From positions 1 through 64,000 of the forward strand of contig NZ_BDLU01000014.1 in NCBI RefSeq assembly GCF_006538165.1: DNA of 64,000 nucleotides, in the 5' to 3' direction. Under the pieces are notes generated by a model. It was given only the letters and a program-made list of their open reading frames with translations. It searched no databases and was not told the DNA's origin. Positions within the stretch are counted from its first letter, which is position 1. Each line of letters opens with the position of its first letter. The DNA comes from Komagataeibacter diospyri (GTDB taxonomy: Bacteria; Pseudomonadota; Alphaproteobacteria; Acetobacterales; Acetobacteraceae). A program made the translations under genes and the position numbers. This document shows, piece after piece, positions 47,441-55,679 of the stretch.

Positions 47441-47510
47441 TGATAAATAAAAATAAAAGTTTTCGGGTGCCGCCTTTTTTCAAAAAGGCGGCGTTTTCAA
47501 AAGTTTCCTC
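47441..47510. repeat. Dispersed intergenic hairpin repeat, copy 8
   Basis: ATAAAAGTTTTCGGGTG is followed by a perfect GCCGCC / GGCGGC hairpin with T and A runs (47469-47492) and TTTTCAAAAGTTTC. It lies downstream of the efflux operon on the minus strand, a terminator position for it. Confidence 0.85.
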
Positions 47511-47570
47511 ATGATTGCAGGATGTTCCGGATCCGACTTTCCAGACATCCTTTAAAACCCGCGCGCGTGT

Positions 47571-49094
47571 TTAACGCTCCGCCGTCCGGACCGCCGCAGG
47601 CGGCGGGGCAGGTGATTCCCAGCCAAGGCCAAGCGCTTTCTGCACGGCAATGTAGTCATTGGTCATGCTGGCCTGCGCCTGTGCCTGTTCCTGTTCAATC
47701 TGGACGCGCTGACGTTCCACATCCAGCGCGTCAATGACCGACAGGGTGCCCGCGCGCTGGCGCTGCCGGGCCAGTGCCCATGACCGGTCCGACGCCCCGC
47801 GTGCTTCCTGCAGTTTCAGCACATACTGGCGCTGGTGGCCAAAGCGGGACAGCGCGCCTTCCGCATCCTGCAGCGCGGACAGGACAACGCCCTGATAATG
47901 CGCAAGGGCCGCGTCACGCCCGCCCCTGGCCTCGCCCACGCGTGAATTGGTGCGGGCGAAGTTCAGGATGCTCCATTCCAGCGTCGGCCCGCCCATGTAG
48001 GAAAAGCTGTCACCCGAAAAGAAACGCTGCCCGTTGGCGGCGGTAAAGCCAACCGTGCCGAACAGGCTGATCTTGGGAAAATACTGTCCAATGGCCTGAC
48101 CGATCTGGGCATTGTTGGCGGCAATGTCACGTTCGGCCACGCGGATGTCGGGACGCCTGCGCAACAGGTCGGCGGGATTGCCCACGGGAACCACTGCGGG
48201 TGGCAGGGGAATGGGTTCAGGTGGGGACAGTTGCGCATCAAGCTGTCCCGCCTCGCGCCCGGTCAGGGTGGCCAGCGCGTCCATATACCCGGCCTGCTGC
48301 GCCTGCATCGGGGCAATGGCGGCCTGCACCTGTGACAGCTGGCCCGAGAAGCGTTCCACATCTTCCTGCGACGCGGTGCCCTGCATCCGGCGTTGGCGGG
48401 TCAGGTCCAGCATGTTCTGTTCGATTTCAATGGTCCGCTGCATAAGCGCAAGCCGGTGCTGCACCCCGCGCAGGCTGACGTAATTGCGCCCTACATCCGC
48501 TGCCAGCCGGACACGGGTATCAGCCAGCTGCGCCATCTGGGCCTCGCTTTGCGCACGTGCGCCCTCATAGCCACGCCGGTTGCCGCCAAAGGGGTCGATT
48601 TCCCAGCTGGCGTCAAAACCCGCGCCATAGGAATCCGACTTGATGGCAGGTGGCAGCGACATGGTGTCAGGCTGTCCGCTGCCGCCAAGAACAGACGTGA
48701 TATCGCCCGTAGGCAGGCGCGTACGGTCCCAGAACGCGGCCATGCCGCCACCGGGGAAGAACCCGGCAAAGCGTTCACGCTGGGTCGCGCGGGCGGTGTG
48801 CAGTCGTGCTGCCGCCTGTTTCATGTCAGGGCTGTTGCGTAGTGCCGTGGTGACAAGGTCGGTCAGCACCGGGTCATTCAATCCTTCCCACCAGTGCGAC
48901 AGCGGGGCCTGCGCCGTGGTCAGCGCGGGATCGGCCCGGTGGAAACCGGCCGCGTGTTCCGCCACGGGGGCGACATGCGGCGGTCCCTTGTAATCGGGGC
49001 CTACGGAACAGGCCGCAAGCGTCATGCTCAGGGCAATGCCGGACGTGGCGCGCCATGCGGGACGAAAGGGGGAAAAGGGGGTCATGTCTGTCAT
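47571..49094 (-). CDS. NodT-family outer-membrane efflux lipoprotein (TolC-like)
   Basis: The 507-residue outer-membrane channel has a lipobox MTLAACSVGPDY (Cys29) and two outer-membrane-efflux repeats rich in long helices (PDMKQAAARLHTARATQ; RRPDIRVAERDIAANNAQIG). Such proteins trimerise and carry substrates past the outer membrane. Its ATG overlaps the stop of the EmrB-like gene by four bases, the third gene of a complete tripartite pump operon. A second ATG at 49085 is possible. The RRPDIRxAE motif is typical of the NodT/OprM lineage. Confidence 0.92.
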   Translation of the reverse strand: MTDMTPFSPFRPAWRATSGIALSMTLAACSVGPDYKGPPHVAPVAEHAAGFHRADPALTTAQAPLSHWWEGLNDPVLTDLVTTALRNSPDMKQAAARLHTARATQRERFAGFFPGGGMAAFWDRTRLPTGDITSVLGGSGQPDTMSLPPAIKSDSYGAGFDASWEIDPFGGNRRGYEGARAQSEAQMAQLADTRVRLAADVGRNYVSLRGVQHRLALMQRTIEIEQNMLDLTRQRRMQGTASQEDVERFSGQLSQVQAAIAPMQAQQAGYMDALATLTGREAGQLDAQLSPPEPIPLPPAVVPVGNPADLLRRRPDIRVAERDIAANNAQIGQAIGQYFPKISLFGTVGFTAANGQRFFSGDSFSYMGGPTLEWSILNFARTNSRVGEARGGRDAALAHYQGVVLSALQDAEGALSRFGHQRQYVLKLQEARGASDRSWALARQRQRAGTLSVIDALDVERQRVQIEQEQAQAQASMTNDYIAVQKALGLGWESPAPPPAAVRTAER

Positions 49095-50623
49095 CCCGCC
49101 GTCATGCCAGCGTCTTTGGGCATTGGCCTGATAAGGAATACGAGGGGCATCATCACCAGCAGGGCGATGCCGAATATCCAGAACAGATCGCCATAGGTCA
49201 TTACGGTCGCCTGTCGGGTAATCAGCGCGCTGAGACGCGCCAGACCGTAGTGCTGTACGAATTCCTGCCCCAGTGGGGAATTGGCGGTGACCGTTTCCTC
49301 GATGCGGGCGGTATGCAGGTCCATCCGGCGATCATGCAGTGTCGCTACCGCGGCCAGCCCGAATGACCCGCCAAGGTTTCGCGCGGCATTGAACAGGCCG
49401 GACGCATCTTCCGCATACTGTATGGGCACCGCACTGGTCGCAGCCTGATTAAGGAACAGCAGCGAAAAGAACTGCGCAAAGCCACGCACTACCTGCGACC
49501 AGAAAAAATGCGGCCCCGCGCTGTCCGGTGACAGATGCGCGTTCATGAAGCAGCTGACCACATACAAAAACATGCCAAACGCGATGGCCAGGCGGATATC
49601 TAGCTTGCGCACCAGAATGGGAAATACCGCCAGCATCAGCAGGGTGGGAATGCCGCTTATGGCGGCAACGATACCCGACTGTTCGGAATTGTAGTCGGGG
49701 ACGGCGGCCAGGAACTGCGGGATCAGGTACAGGATGCCATACAGCGCGCCACCCACCCCGAGGCTGAGGACAAACACCCCGAAAAAGCTTTTCTGCAGCA
49801 GGATTTTCAGGTGAATGACCGGCTGGCGCGAGCGGAACTGCCCGATCACCAGCAGGGCCATGCCAATGACGGACATGATGCTGAGTTCACGGATCATGTC
49901 GGATTCAAACCAGCGTTCGCGCTGCCCTTCCTCCAGCACGACTGTCAGGCCACCCAGCCCCAGTATCAGCCCCGCCAGTCCGTAATAATCGGTATTGCGG
50001 AATTCGCCCCAGTCAATTTTACCCGCGGGCAGGCCGACAAACAGCAGGATGCCCAGCCCGATGCTGATGGGCAGGTTGAGGAAGAAGGCGTAATGCCAGC
50101 TCAGGTTTTCCGTCAGCCATCCGCCAATGACCGGACCGATCACCGGGCCAAGGACGGCGGTCATGCCAAACAGCGCGATACCCACTGGACGCTGGGCTGG
50201 CGGCAGGCGCGTGGCCACGATGGTCATGGCGGTGGGGATCATGGCCCCACCGGTAAAACCCTGTCCCACACGGCCGATAATCATGTGCATGAGATTGGGT
50301 GACAGCCCGCACCACATGGAAAAGATGGTGAACAGCACCGCTGCGATCAACAGGAAATTGCGCAGCTTGAATATGCGCTCGAACCATCCGGCCAGAGGGA
50401 TCATGACGATTTCGGCCACAAGATATGCCGTGGTGACCCACGTGCCCTCACTGCTGGATGCCCCGATTTCGCCCTGGATGGTGGGCAGGGCCGAATTGAC
50501 GATGGAAGTATCCAGCGTCGCCATCAGCGCGCCAATGGTACCCGCCGCCACCGCCAGCCACGCCGCCGCATCCGCTTTCTGCGGAACGGCGGGGCTGTTA
50601 TCGTCTGTTGGCTGCGTGCTCAC
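49091..50623 (-). CDS. emrB: DHA2-family multidrug efflux transporter (EmrB-like)
   Basis: This 510-residue, 14-helix major facilitator exporter uses proton antiport to expel hydrophobic drugs through EmrA and the outer-membrane channel. DTSIVNSALPTIQGEIG is the first-helix motif, WVTTAYLVAEIVMIPLAGW the D1 region, and AVLGPVIGPVIGGWLTENLS the antiporter motif C. The start is GTG 50623, overlapping the EmrA-like stop by four bases. The operon order is EmrA-like, EmrB-like, NodT-like, under probable control of the divergent TetR gene. The substrate is unknown. Confidence 0.93.
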   Translation of the reverse strand: MSTQPTDDNSPAVPQKADAAAWLAVAAGTIGALMATLDTSIVNSALPTIQGEIGASSSEGTWVTTAYLVAEIVMIPLAGWFERIFKLRNFLLIAAVLFTIFSMWCGLSPNLMHMIIGRVGQGFTGGAMIPTAMTIVATRLPPAQRPVGIALFGMTAVLGPVIGPVIGGWLTENLSWHYAFFLNLPISIGLGILLFVGLPAGKIDWGEFRNTDYYGLAGLILGLGGLTVVLEEGQRERWFESDMIRELSIMSVIGMALLVIGQFRSRQPVIHLKILLQKSFFGVFVLSLGVGGALYGILYLIPQFLAAVPDYNSEQSGIVAAISGIPTLLMLAVFPILVRKLDIRLAIAFGMFLYVVSCFMNAHLSPDSAGPHFFWSQVVRGFAQFFSLLFLNQAATSAVPIQYAEDASGLFNAARNLGGSFGLAAVATLHDRRMDLHTARIEETVTANSPLGQEFVQHYGLARLSALITRQATVMTYGDLFWIFGIALLVMMPLVFLIRPMPKDAGMTAG

Positions 50624-51783
50624 GACCCACCGCCGGTGGGGGCCGGATCACTGACCGGGACGGACGTATCGACCGCCGCCGTAACCGACAGGCCAGGGAT
50701 CAATATCACGCGTTGTGCCGCATCGGGCTGGATATGGATGCGTACCGGCACGCGCTGGACTACCTTGGTGAAATTGCCGGTTGCGTTGTCGGGCGGCAGC
50801 AGGGCGAACTGTGCGCCCGTGCCCGGCGCGAAGCTTTCGACCGTACCGTGTATCGTCTCACCGCCCAGCGCGTCGACCGATACCCGGACCGGCTGGCCTG
50901 CGCGCATGCGGCGGATCTGCGTTTCCTTGAAATTGGCCACCAGATAGATGTCCTGCACCGGCACGATGGTCATCATATGCGTGCCAACGGCAGCATACTG
51001 TCCCACACGTGCGCTGCGGTCGCCCACGCGTCCGTCCACTGCGGCGCGGATTGTGGTGGCGTCCAGATCCACCTGCGCGGAACGCTGCTGGGCGATGGCC
51101 TGTTCAATACGGGCCTGTGCCTGCAGGATTTCGGCACGGAAGGTGGCGATCTGAAGCTGTGCCGATTTCAGGGCGGCGGTGGCCTGCGACAGTTGGGCAT
51201 GGGCCTGTGCGCTGCTGTTGCGCAACTGGTCATAATGTTCATTTGTTTCGGCCCCCGTTGCGGCCAGCGCGCGGTAACGGGCAACCTGCCGGTCGGCAAA
51301 ATCAACCTGCGCCTGCGCTGCATCGCGCCGGGCCTGTGCCTGTGCAATTTCGGCGTCCTGCGCGTCGATCTGGGCCCTGGTCTGGATGATCGCGGCATTG
51401 CCCTGATCGGCCAGCGCACGGGCCTGTTCAAAGCGGGCGCGGGGATCACGTTCATCCATGCGCACCAGAACCTGCCCCTTCGTCACCGCCTGGTTTTCGG
51501 CCACCAGAACCTGATCGACAAAGCCCGCCACACGGGTGGACACCGTGACCTGATCGGCCTGCAGGTACGCGTCATTGGTGGACTGGATGAACCGTCCATG
51601 CGTCCACCAGTGGATCAGCCATGCCACGAACGCTATCACGGCAATGCCCGCGATACACGCCACAACCAGCCTGCGTATGGCGGCCTTGCGCGGGTCAGCA
51701 GGTTTTTTCGTATCGGACTGTGGCGCGCCGGACGGGGCGGGCTGGCCTGAGGGGGACGGGTCGGTTGGTGAAGTATCAGGCAT
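50620..51783 (-). CDS. emrA: Membrane fusion protein of the efflux pump (EmrA/HlyD-like)
   Basis: The 387-residue periplasmic adaptor has one N-terminal membrane helix (about 38-60) after a Pro/Ser-rich cytosolic stretch. The lipoyl half-motif is NDAYLQADQVTVSTRVAGFV, followed by a long coiled-coil hairpin (ARFEQARALADQGNAAIIQT to about 230). The second lipoyl half and beta-barrel end in QPVRVSVDALGG. It links the EmrB-like pump to the NodT-like channel. ATG 51783 has GGTGG upstream within a palindrome (51790-51799) that may be an operator. Confidence 0.92.
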   Translation of the reverse strand: MPDTSPTDPSPSGQPAPSGAPQSDTKKPADPRKAAIRRLVVACIAGIAVIAFVAWLIHWWTHGRFIQSTNDAYLQADQVTVSTRVAGFVDQVLVAENQAVTKGQVLVRMDERDPRARFEQARALADQGNAAIIQTRAQIDAQDAEIAQAQARRDAAQAQVDFADRQVARYRALAATGAETNEHYDQLRNSSAQAHAQLSQATAALKSAQLQIATFRAEILQAQARIEQAIAQQRSAQVDLDATTIRAAVDGRVGDRSARVGQYAAVGTHMMTIVPVQDIYLVANFKETQIRRMRAGQPVRVSVDALGGETIHGTVESFAPGTGAQFALLPPDNATGNFTKVVQRVPVRIHIQPDAAQRVILIPGLSVTAAVDTSVPVSDPAPTGGGS

Positions 51784-51789
51784 GCGCCA

Positions 51790-51799
51790 CCATATATGG
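51790..51799. promoter_or_regulatory. Palindrome CCATATATGG in the emrA-tetR intergenic region
   Basis: A perfect 10-base palindrome overlaps the ribosome-binding region of the EmrA-like gene. A near copy, CCACATATGG, lies at 51847-51856 between it and the TetR start. Two such sites between regulator and pump suggest a TetR operator pair. Confidence 0.4.
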
Positions 51800-51846
51800 A
51801 ACGGTTCGGTACGGTTTTGTTAGGTGGACAATTCCGCATGGTCAAG

Positions 51847-51856
51847 CCACATATGG
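51847..51856. promoter_or_regulatory. Near-copy CCACATATGG of the upstream palindrome
   Basis: It differs from CCATATATGG at one position and lies 57 bases away, 44 bases before the TetR start. It is paired with the first site as a possible regulator-binding site. Confidence 0.35.
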
Positions 51857-51899
51857 CCGCGCATCTGCGGCAAATCATGTTTGGGACGGGAAAGTTGGG

Positions 51900-52553
51900 A
51901 TGTCGATCATGCTATGCAAGCCGCGCCGTTCGGGCCGCCCGACACCACAGGATTCCGCCCTGCTGGACCAGTACCTGCTGGATGTGGCGGGCAGGCTGTT
52001 CATTGCCCACGGCTATGCCGGGACATCAATGGGGCAGATCGCGCGTGCGGCGGGGGCCAGCAAGCAGACGATCTATCACCGCTATGCCTCCAAGGAAGCA
52101 TTGTTCAAGGCGGTCATCACGCATCTCAGCGCCTCGCTGCTGGAAACGGATACGGAAGCTTCCCTGCTTGATCCGTTGCAGGCGCTGAAGGAAGTGTGCC
52201 GGATGCTGCTCGATTTCATCATGCGGGAAAACGTGATCGCCACGTACCGCATGATGATCGCGGATGGCTACCGCTATCCCGGTCTGATCGACCATGCCAT
52301 GGACGAAATTGTCGGGCCCTTCCACGGGCGGATCACAACCCTGCTGACGGCTGCCGTGGCGGCAGGGCAGATCCGCAGCGGCACCGATAACGAAAGCACA
52401 TCCCGGCTGCTGACCGGGATCATGACCGGATGGCCGATCCAGCAGCGCCTGCTGGGGCTTGATCCCCTGCATGACAATGTGGCACGCGCCGCGTTTCTGG
52501 ATGCGGCATGGTCCATGTTCCTGTGCGGGGTGACGGGTTCAGTGGCGGGATGA
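51900..52553 (+). CDS. TetR-family transcriptional regulator
   Basis: The 217-residue repressor has an N-terminal helix-turn-helix (FIAHGYAGTSMGQIARAAG and ASKQTIYHRYASKEALFKAV, about residues 34-72). A helical ligand-binding domain of the AefR-like C-terminal type (RENVIATYRMMIADGYRYP) follows. It is divergent from the EmrA/EmrB/NodT pump with 116 bases between, so it very likely represses that operon until a toxic ligand binds. ATG 51900 is the first start in the family-like part; the ribosome-binding site is weak (GGGAAAG). The extended frame upstream is not family-like. Confidence 0.88.
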   Translation: MSIMLCKPRRSGRPTPQDSALLDQYLLDVAGRLFIAHGYAGTSMGQIARAAGASKQTIYHRYASKEALFKAVITHLSASLLETDTEASLLDPLQALKEVCRMLLDFIMRENVIATYRMMIADGYRYPGLIDHAMDEIVGPFHGRITTLLTAAVAAGQIRSGTDNESTSRLLTGIMTGWPIQQRLLGLDPLHDNVARAAFLDAAWSMFLCGVTGSVAG

Positions 52554-52589
52554 CATGCAATCCCTGCACGGGTATCCGGTCCGGCAGCA

Positions 52590-53198
52590 TCAGTCCTGTT
52601 TTTCAAACGCACCGGCAATGGTCAGGGTCACGTCATCCCCCACCATGGGTACATAGGTCCTGATCCCGAAATCGCTGCGTCGGATGGTTGCCGTGGCCGC
52701 GAACCCGACCGTATAGGCCTTGTCCATCGGGTTGACGCCTGCGCCCACGTAATGCGCATGCAGCATGACCGGTCTTGTCACACCATGCAGCGTAAGGTTG
52801 CCCGTGATCGTGGCATTTTCCGCCCCGGCGGGCACGACCGAAGTCGAGGTGAAGGTCGCATTCGGGTAGCGGCCAGCATCAAACCAGTCCGCGCCCTGCA
52901 GTTCCCCGGTCAGCCGGTCGCTGGGGGTATAGAGGCTGCTGACTGGCACGCTGACATCCAGCCGGGATGCGGACAGGTGGGCGGGATCAAGCTGCAACGT
53001 GCCACTGATGCCTGAAAACATGCCGGAATAGGGCGTAAACCCCAGATGCAGCAGGGAAAAGGTGATCTGGGTATGGCCGGGTTCGATCCGGTAACGCCCG
53101 GCCTGCACGTCATGGGCAGGCGTTGCGGCCATCACCGGAGCCACGAGCAGCGCCCATATGCAGGCGGAGGCCACGGCGGGCGGAATGCTTTTTTTCAT
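52590..53198 (-). CDS. YceI-family periplasmic lipid-binding protein
   Basis: This 202-residue protein has a signal peptide (about 1-24, ending VMAAT) and a YceI beta-barrel. RYRIEPGHTQITFSLLHLGF is the opening block, LTGELQGADWFDAGRYPNAT the central one and TIRRSDFGIRTYVPMVGDDV the closing one. The fold binds isoprenoid-type lipids in homologues, and E. coli YceI is base-induced. ATG 53198 has AAAGG about 11 bases upstream. It lies 34 bases after the dioxygenase-like gene on the same strand, a probable two-gene operon. Confidence 0.92.
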   Translation of the reverse strand: MKKSIPPAVASACIWALLVAPVMAATPAHDVQAGRYRIEPGHTQITFSLLHLGFTPYSGMFSGISGTLQLDPAHLSASRLDVSVPVSSLYTPSDRLTGELQGADWFDAGRYPNATFTSTSVVPAGAENATITGNLTLHGVTRPVMLHAHYVGAGVNPMDKAYTVGFAATATIRRSDFGIRTYVPMVGDDVTLTIAGAFEKQD

Positions 53199-53232
53199 AG
53201 TGCAATGCCTTTCTCTTCTGGAAATGTCATCA

Positions 53233-54063
53233 TCAGCCAAACCGGAAACCCGACAGTGCCTTGCCCATGACCGTATCGCTGTAATCGCGCACGCCCCGAT
53301 CCGTCCCGGCGGCCCCCGCCGCGAACATGAGCGGCAGCAGGTGTTCGGGGCGGGGGTGGCAGATCCGTGCACCCGGCGCGTGGGTCCACCGGGTCAGGGC
53401 TTCGGTCCGTATGTCAGGTGGGGATTCCACCGCATGGGTCAGCCATGTGTCGAATTCCCGTGATACGGCATTTGATTGCGGGTTCTGCCCCATGAAATGA
53501 TGCAGGTTGTGATACGTCATGCCCGTGCCCACAATCAGCACGTTCTGCGCGCGCAGCGGCTGCAGCGCCGCCCCGATCCGTATTTCCATCGCGGCGTTGA
53601 GATCGCGTTGCAGCGACAGTTCTACAATCGGGATGTCGGCCTGCGGAAATGCCAGCATGAACGGTATGAACACCCCATGGTCAAAGCCCCGGTCGGGGTC
53701 CTGCGCGTTTGGAATCCCCACCTTGTCCAGCAGGGCGCATACCTGTGCCGCAAGCTCGGGGGAACCCGCCGCGGGATAACGCAGCTGGTACGTATGGGGC
53801 GGAAAGCCGGAATAATCGTATATCAATGCCGGATGGGCGCCCGATGTAACCGTGGGCACGCCCGTTTCCCAATGGCTGGACATGACCACGATCCCGTCGG
53901 GACGCCGGGGCAGGGTGGCGGCGACGGCGCGCAGGTAGGCCCCCATATGGTCCCATGTATCCGGCCAGTCCATGAAAAAGCATGGTCCCCCCCCATGCGG
54001 CAGGAACAGGACTGGCTGTTGCGGCCGTGCTGTATTGTTATGGGGGGCGGGTTGCTGTTCCAT
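53233..54063 (-). CDS. DODA-type extradiol aromatic ring-opening dioxygenase family protein
   Basis: The 276-residue protein belongs to the class III extradiol (LigB-like, YgiD) family, which binds one non-haem metal and cleaves catechols such as L-DOPA. Putative ligands are His in LFLPHGGGPCFFMDW and the later His in VMSSHWETG. The FDHGVFIPFMLAFPQ block and TGMTYHNLHHFMG supply the other active-site histidines. The usual HGSP is HGGG here. ATG 54063 has AGGAAG upstream. It is coupled to the yceI gene. The substrate is unknown. Confidence 0.85.
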   Translation of the reverse strand: MEQQPAPHNNTARPQQPVLFLPHGGGPCFFMDWPDTWDHMGAYLRAVAATLPRRPDGIVVMSSHWETGVPTVTSGAHPALIYDYSGFPPHTYQLRYPAAGSPELAAQVCALLDKVGIPNAQDPDRGFDHGVFIPFMLAFPQADIPIVELSLQRDLNAAMEIRIGAALQPLRAQNVLIVGTGMTYHNLHHFMGQNPQSNAVSREFDTWLTHAVESPPDIRTEALTRWTHAPGARICHPRPEHLLPLMFAAGAAGTDRGVRDYSDTVMGKALSGFRFG

Positions 54064-54224
54064 GCCGGTTATCTTCCTGTCGTGGTCGTCATGATCTGTT
54101 CACCCATCCGTATCGGTATCAACGCCCGGTAAGCGGATACGTTACGGCAGATGGGTGTGAAGGCGCCAGTTGTTGCTAACCGGCAGCATCATGAAAAAGG
54201 TATCACGATGCTGTCTGGAAACAT

Positions 54225-54300
54225 GGTTTTGCAGATGGCTTCGGGAGACGCCGCTTTTTTGAAAAAGCGGTAATCAAAAGCTTTTCTTTACATATCAAAA
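54225..54300. repeat. Dispersed intergenic hairpin repeat, copy 9
   Basis: GGTTTTGCAGATGGCTTCGG is followed by a perfect CCGCTTTTTT / GAAAAAGCGG hairpin (54251-54270) and AATCAAAAGCTTTTC. It lies six bases past the porin stop and between two minus-strand genes, so it is probably the porin terminator. Confidence 0.75.
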
Positions 54301-54306
54301 CGGTTT

Positions 54307-55512
54307 TTAGAATTTTATCTGGAACATCGACATGATTGCATGGAAATGTTCCGCTGACGGAGTGCGCGTGACCTGCCCGTATTCATATTGCACGGTCGTA
54401 CGGATGATGCCCGTGGGCCACCAGTTCACGGCCAGTGACCCGGTCTGCTGGTCGCCGCCGTGGATGGGGCCAGATTCAAGGTCAGCCTGTGAATAGCGGG
54501 CCGCAATTTCCAGCACACCATAGCCATTGCACAGAACGCTCTGTTTCCTGTCGCATGATGGCGAGGAAAACGCCGCGGTGCGGCCCTTCCACTCCCGCTG
54601 CCTGCCATTGATGGTATAACCAAGCTGTCCGTACCACCCATGGAAGCGCAGTCGCTGGTTACCGTTATTGATGCGGCTGTTCAGCACGATGTCATAGGCT
54701 TCGCCCTGAAACAGAAGTTTTTTCCATGACACGGCGGTCTCCACCCCGAACGCGCCCGCGCTGTCGGACAGGATTTTCCCTGTATTGAGGTATTTTGAAA
54801 CCGTCCCCGGATTGATTTCCGGATTATCGGACAGGGACAGCACCGGCGCCGCGTTGCCGGCGGATGCGGGGCGGAACACCCATTCCCCCGAAAACCCGAC
54901 ATGAAGCAGCACGGAACGCGTCCGGACCGGCAGCCCCACAAGGCGGAAGGCCATGGCGCGCTGGTTGCCGTTTTCGCCTGGTCCTGCGGTGCCTGCGGTG
55001 GCGGATAGCGCGAAATGATAGCGTTTTCCGTATGTTTCCGCCTGCACCGCCTGTCGTTCGATACCCGTGGCCAGGTTGCGTGTCAGGGTGGAAATGCTGG
55101 AGCGTTCGATAAAAACGGTATCACCCTGTGCCTGCATGGATTCAAGGCCGAAGCTGGGTTTGAAAATTCCTGCCGTGAATACGAAATGCCGCAGCCCGAC
55201 ATAGGAAACCTGACCTTCAAACAGGCGCATCGGCCCAGCGGGTGCCGGCCCGAAATCCCAAATGGCCCCGATTTCGACCTGTTTGTGGATATTCAGCCGC
55301 ACGCCATTACGCATGCGTGCACCCCGTGCTCCCGTACCCGGACGGGTGGGGGATGCATTGGCGAACCCGCCCACATCAAGCTGGTCCGTGGCATAGGGTT
55401 TTATGGTCACGCCATGCAGGTCAATGGTGGGCACGCTCTGGGCGCGGGTCGTGCCGGCGTACAGCAGCACGACGGCACAGAACGCGGACCCGGCTTGCAA
55501 TCGGCATGACAA
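54307..55512 (-). CDS. Outer-membrane porin, phosphate-selective OprO/OprP-like
   Basis: The 401-residue precursor has a signal peptide (LQAGSAFCAVVLLYAGTTRA), then alternating amphipathic strands. The OprO/P family block is GQVSYVGLRHFVFTAGIFKP with SFGLESMQAQ. It ends in MSMFQIKF with a C-terminal Phe, as required for outer-membrane insertion. I favour TTG 55512 because GGAGAG lies 9 bases upstream and the signal peptide begins there; ATG 55563 would add 17 residues without a leader. Phosphate or other anion selectivity is inferred from family. It has no operon partner. Confidence 0.82.
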   Translation of the reverse strand: MSCRLQAGSAFCAVVLLYAGTTRAQSVPTIDLHGVTIKPYATDQLDVGGFANASPTRPGTGARGARMRNGVRLNIHKQVEIGAIWDFGPAPAGPMRLFEGQVSYVGLRHFVFTAGIFKPSFGLESMQAQGDTVFIERSSISTLTRNLATGIERQAVQAETYGKRYHFALSATAGTAGPGENGNQRAMAFRLVGLPVRTRSVLLHVGFSGEWVFRPASAGNAAPVLSLSDNPEINPGTVSKYLNTGKILSDSAGAFGVETAVSWKKLLFQGEAYDIVLNSRINNGNQRLRFHGWYGQLGYTINGRQREWKGRTAAFSSPSCDRKQSVLCNGYGVLEIAARYSQADLESGPIHGGDQQTGSLAVNWWPTGIIRTTVQYEYGQVTRTPSAEHFHAIMSMFQIKF

Positions 55513-55679
55513 GGGACGGTACTCTCCACGCAATGCACAGGGGTGACCCGCAGCCCATAGCATGGACAGGCAGGAGGACAGGCCATCAAATCTGTGCAGG
55601 TGCGTGTTGCCCGCTGGGAAACACGGGCGCGTGGACAGGCAGGCGGGCTATGGTCCCCGGTCTTGTCCCCCGGTTCGTA

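Noticed and set aside
51621..51899. Longer N-terminus for the TetR regulator
   Set aside because: The extension lies inside the antisense of the EmrA gene and across the operator spacer. Family similarity begins after 51900.
53075..53105. GGTTCGATCC, resembling a tRNA T-loop
   Set aside because: It lies inside the yceI gene, and no acceptor or anticodon stem can be built around it.
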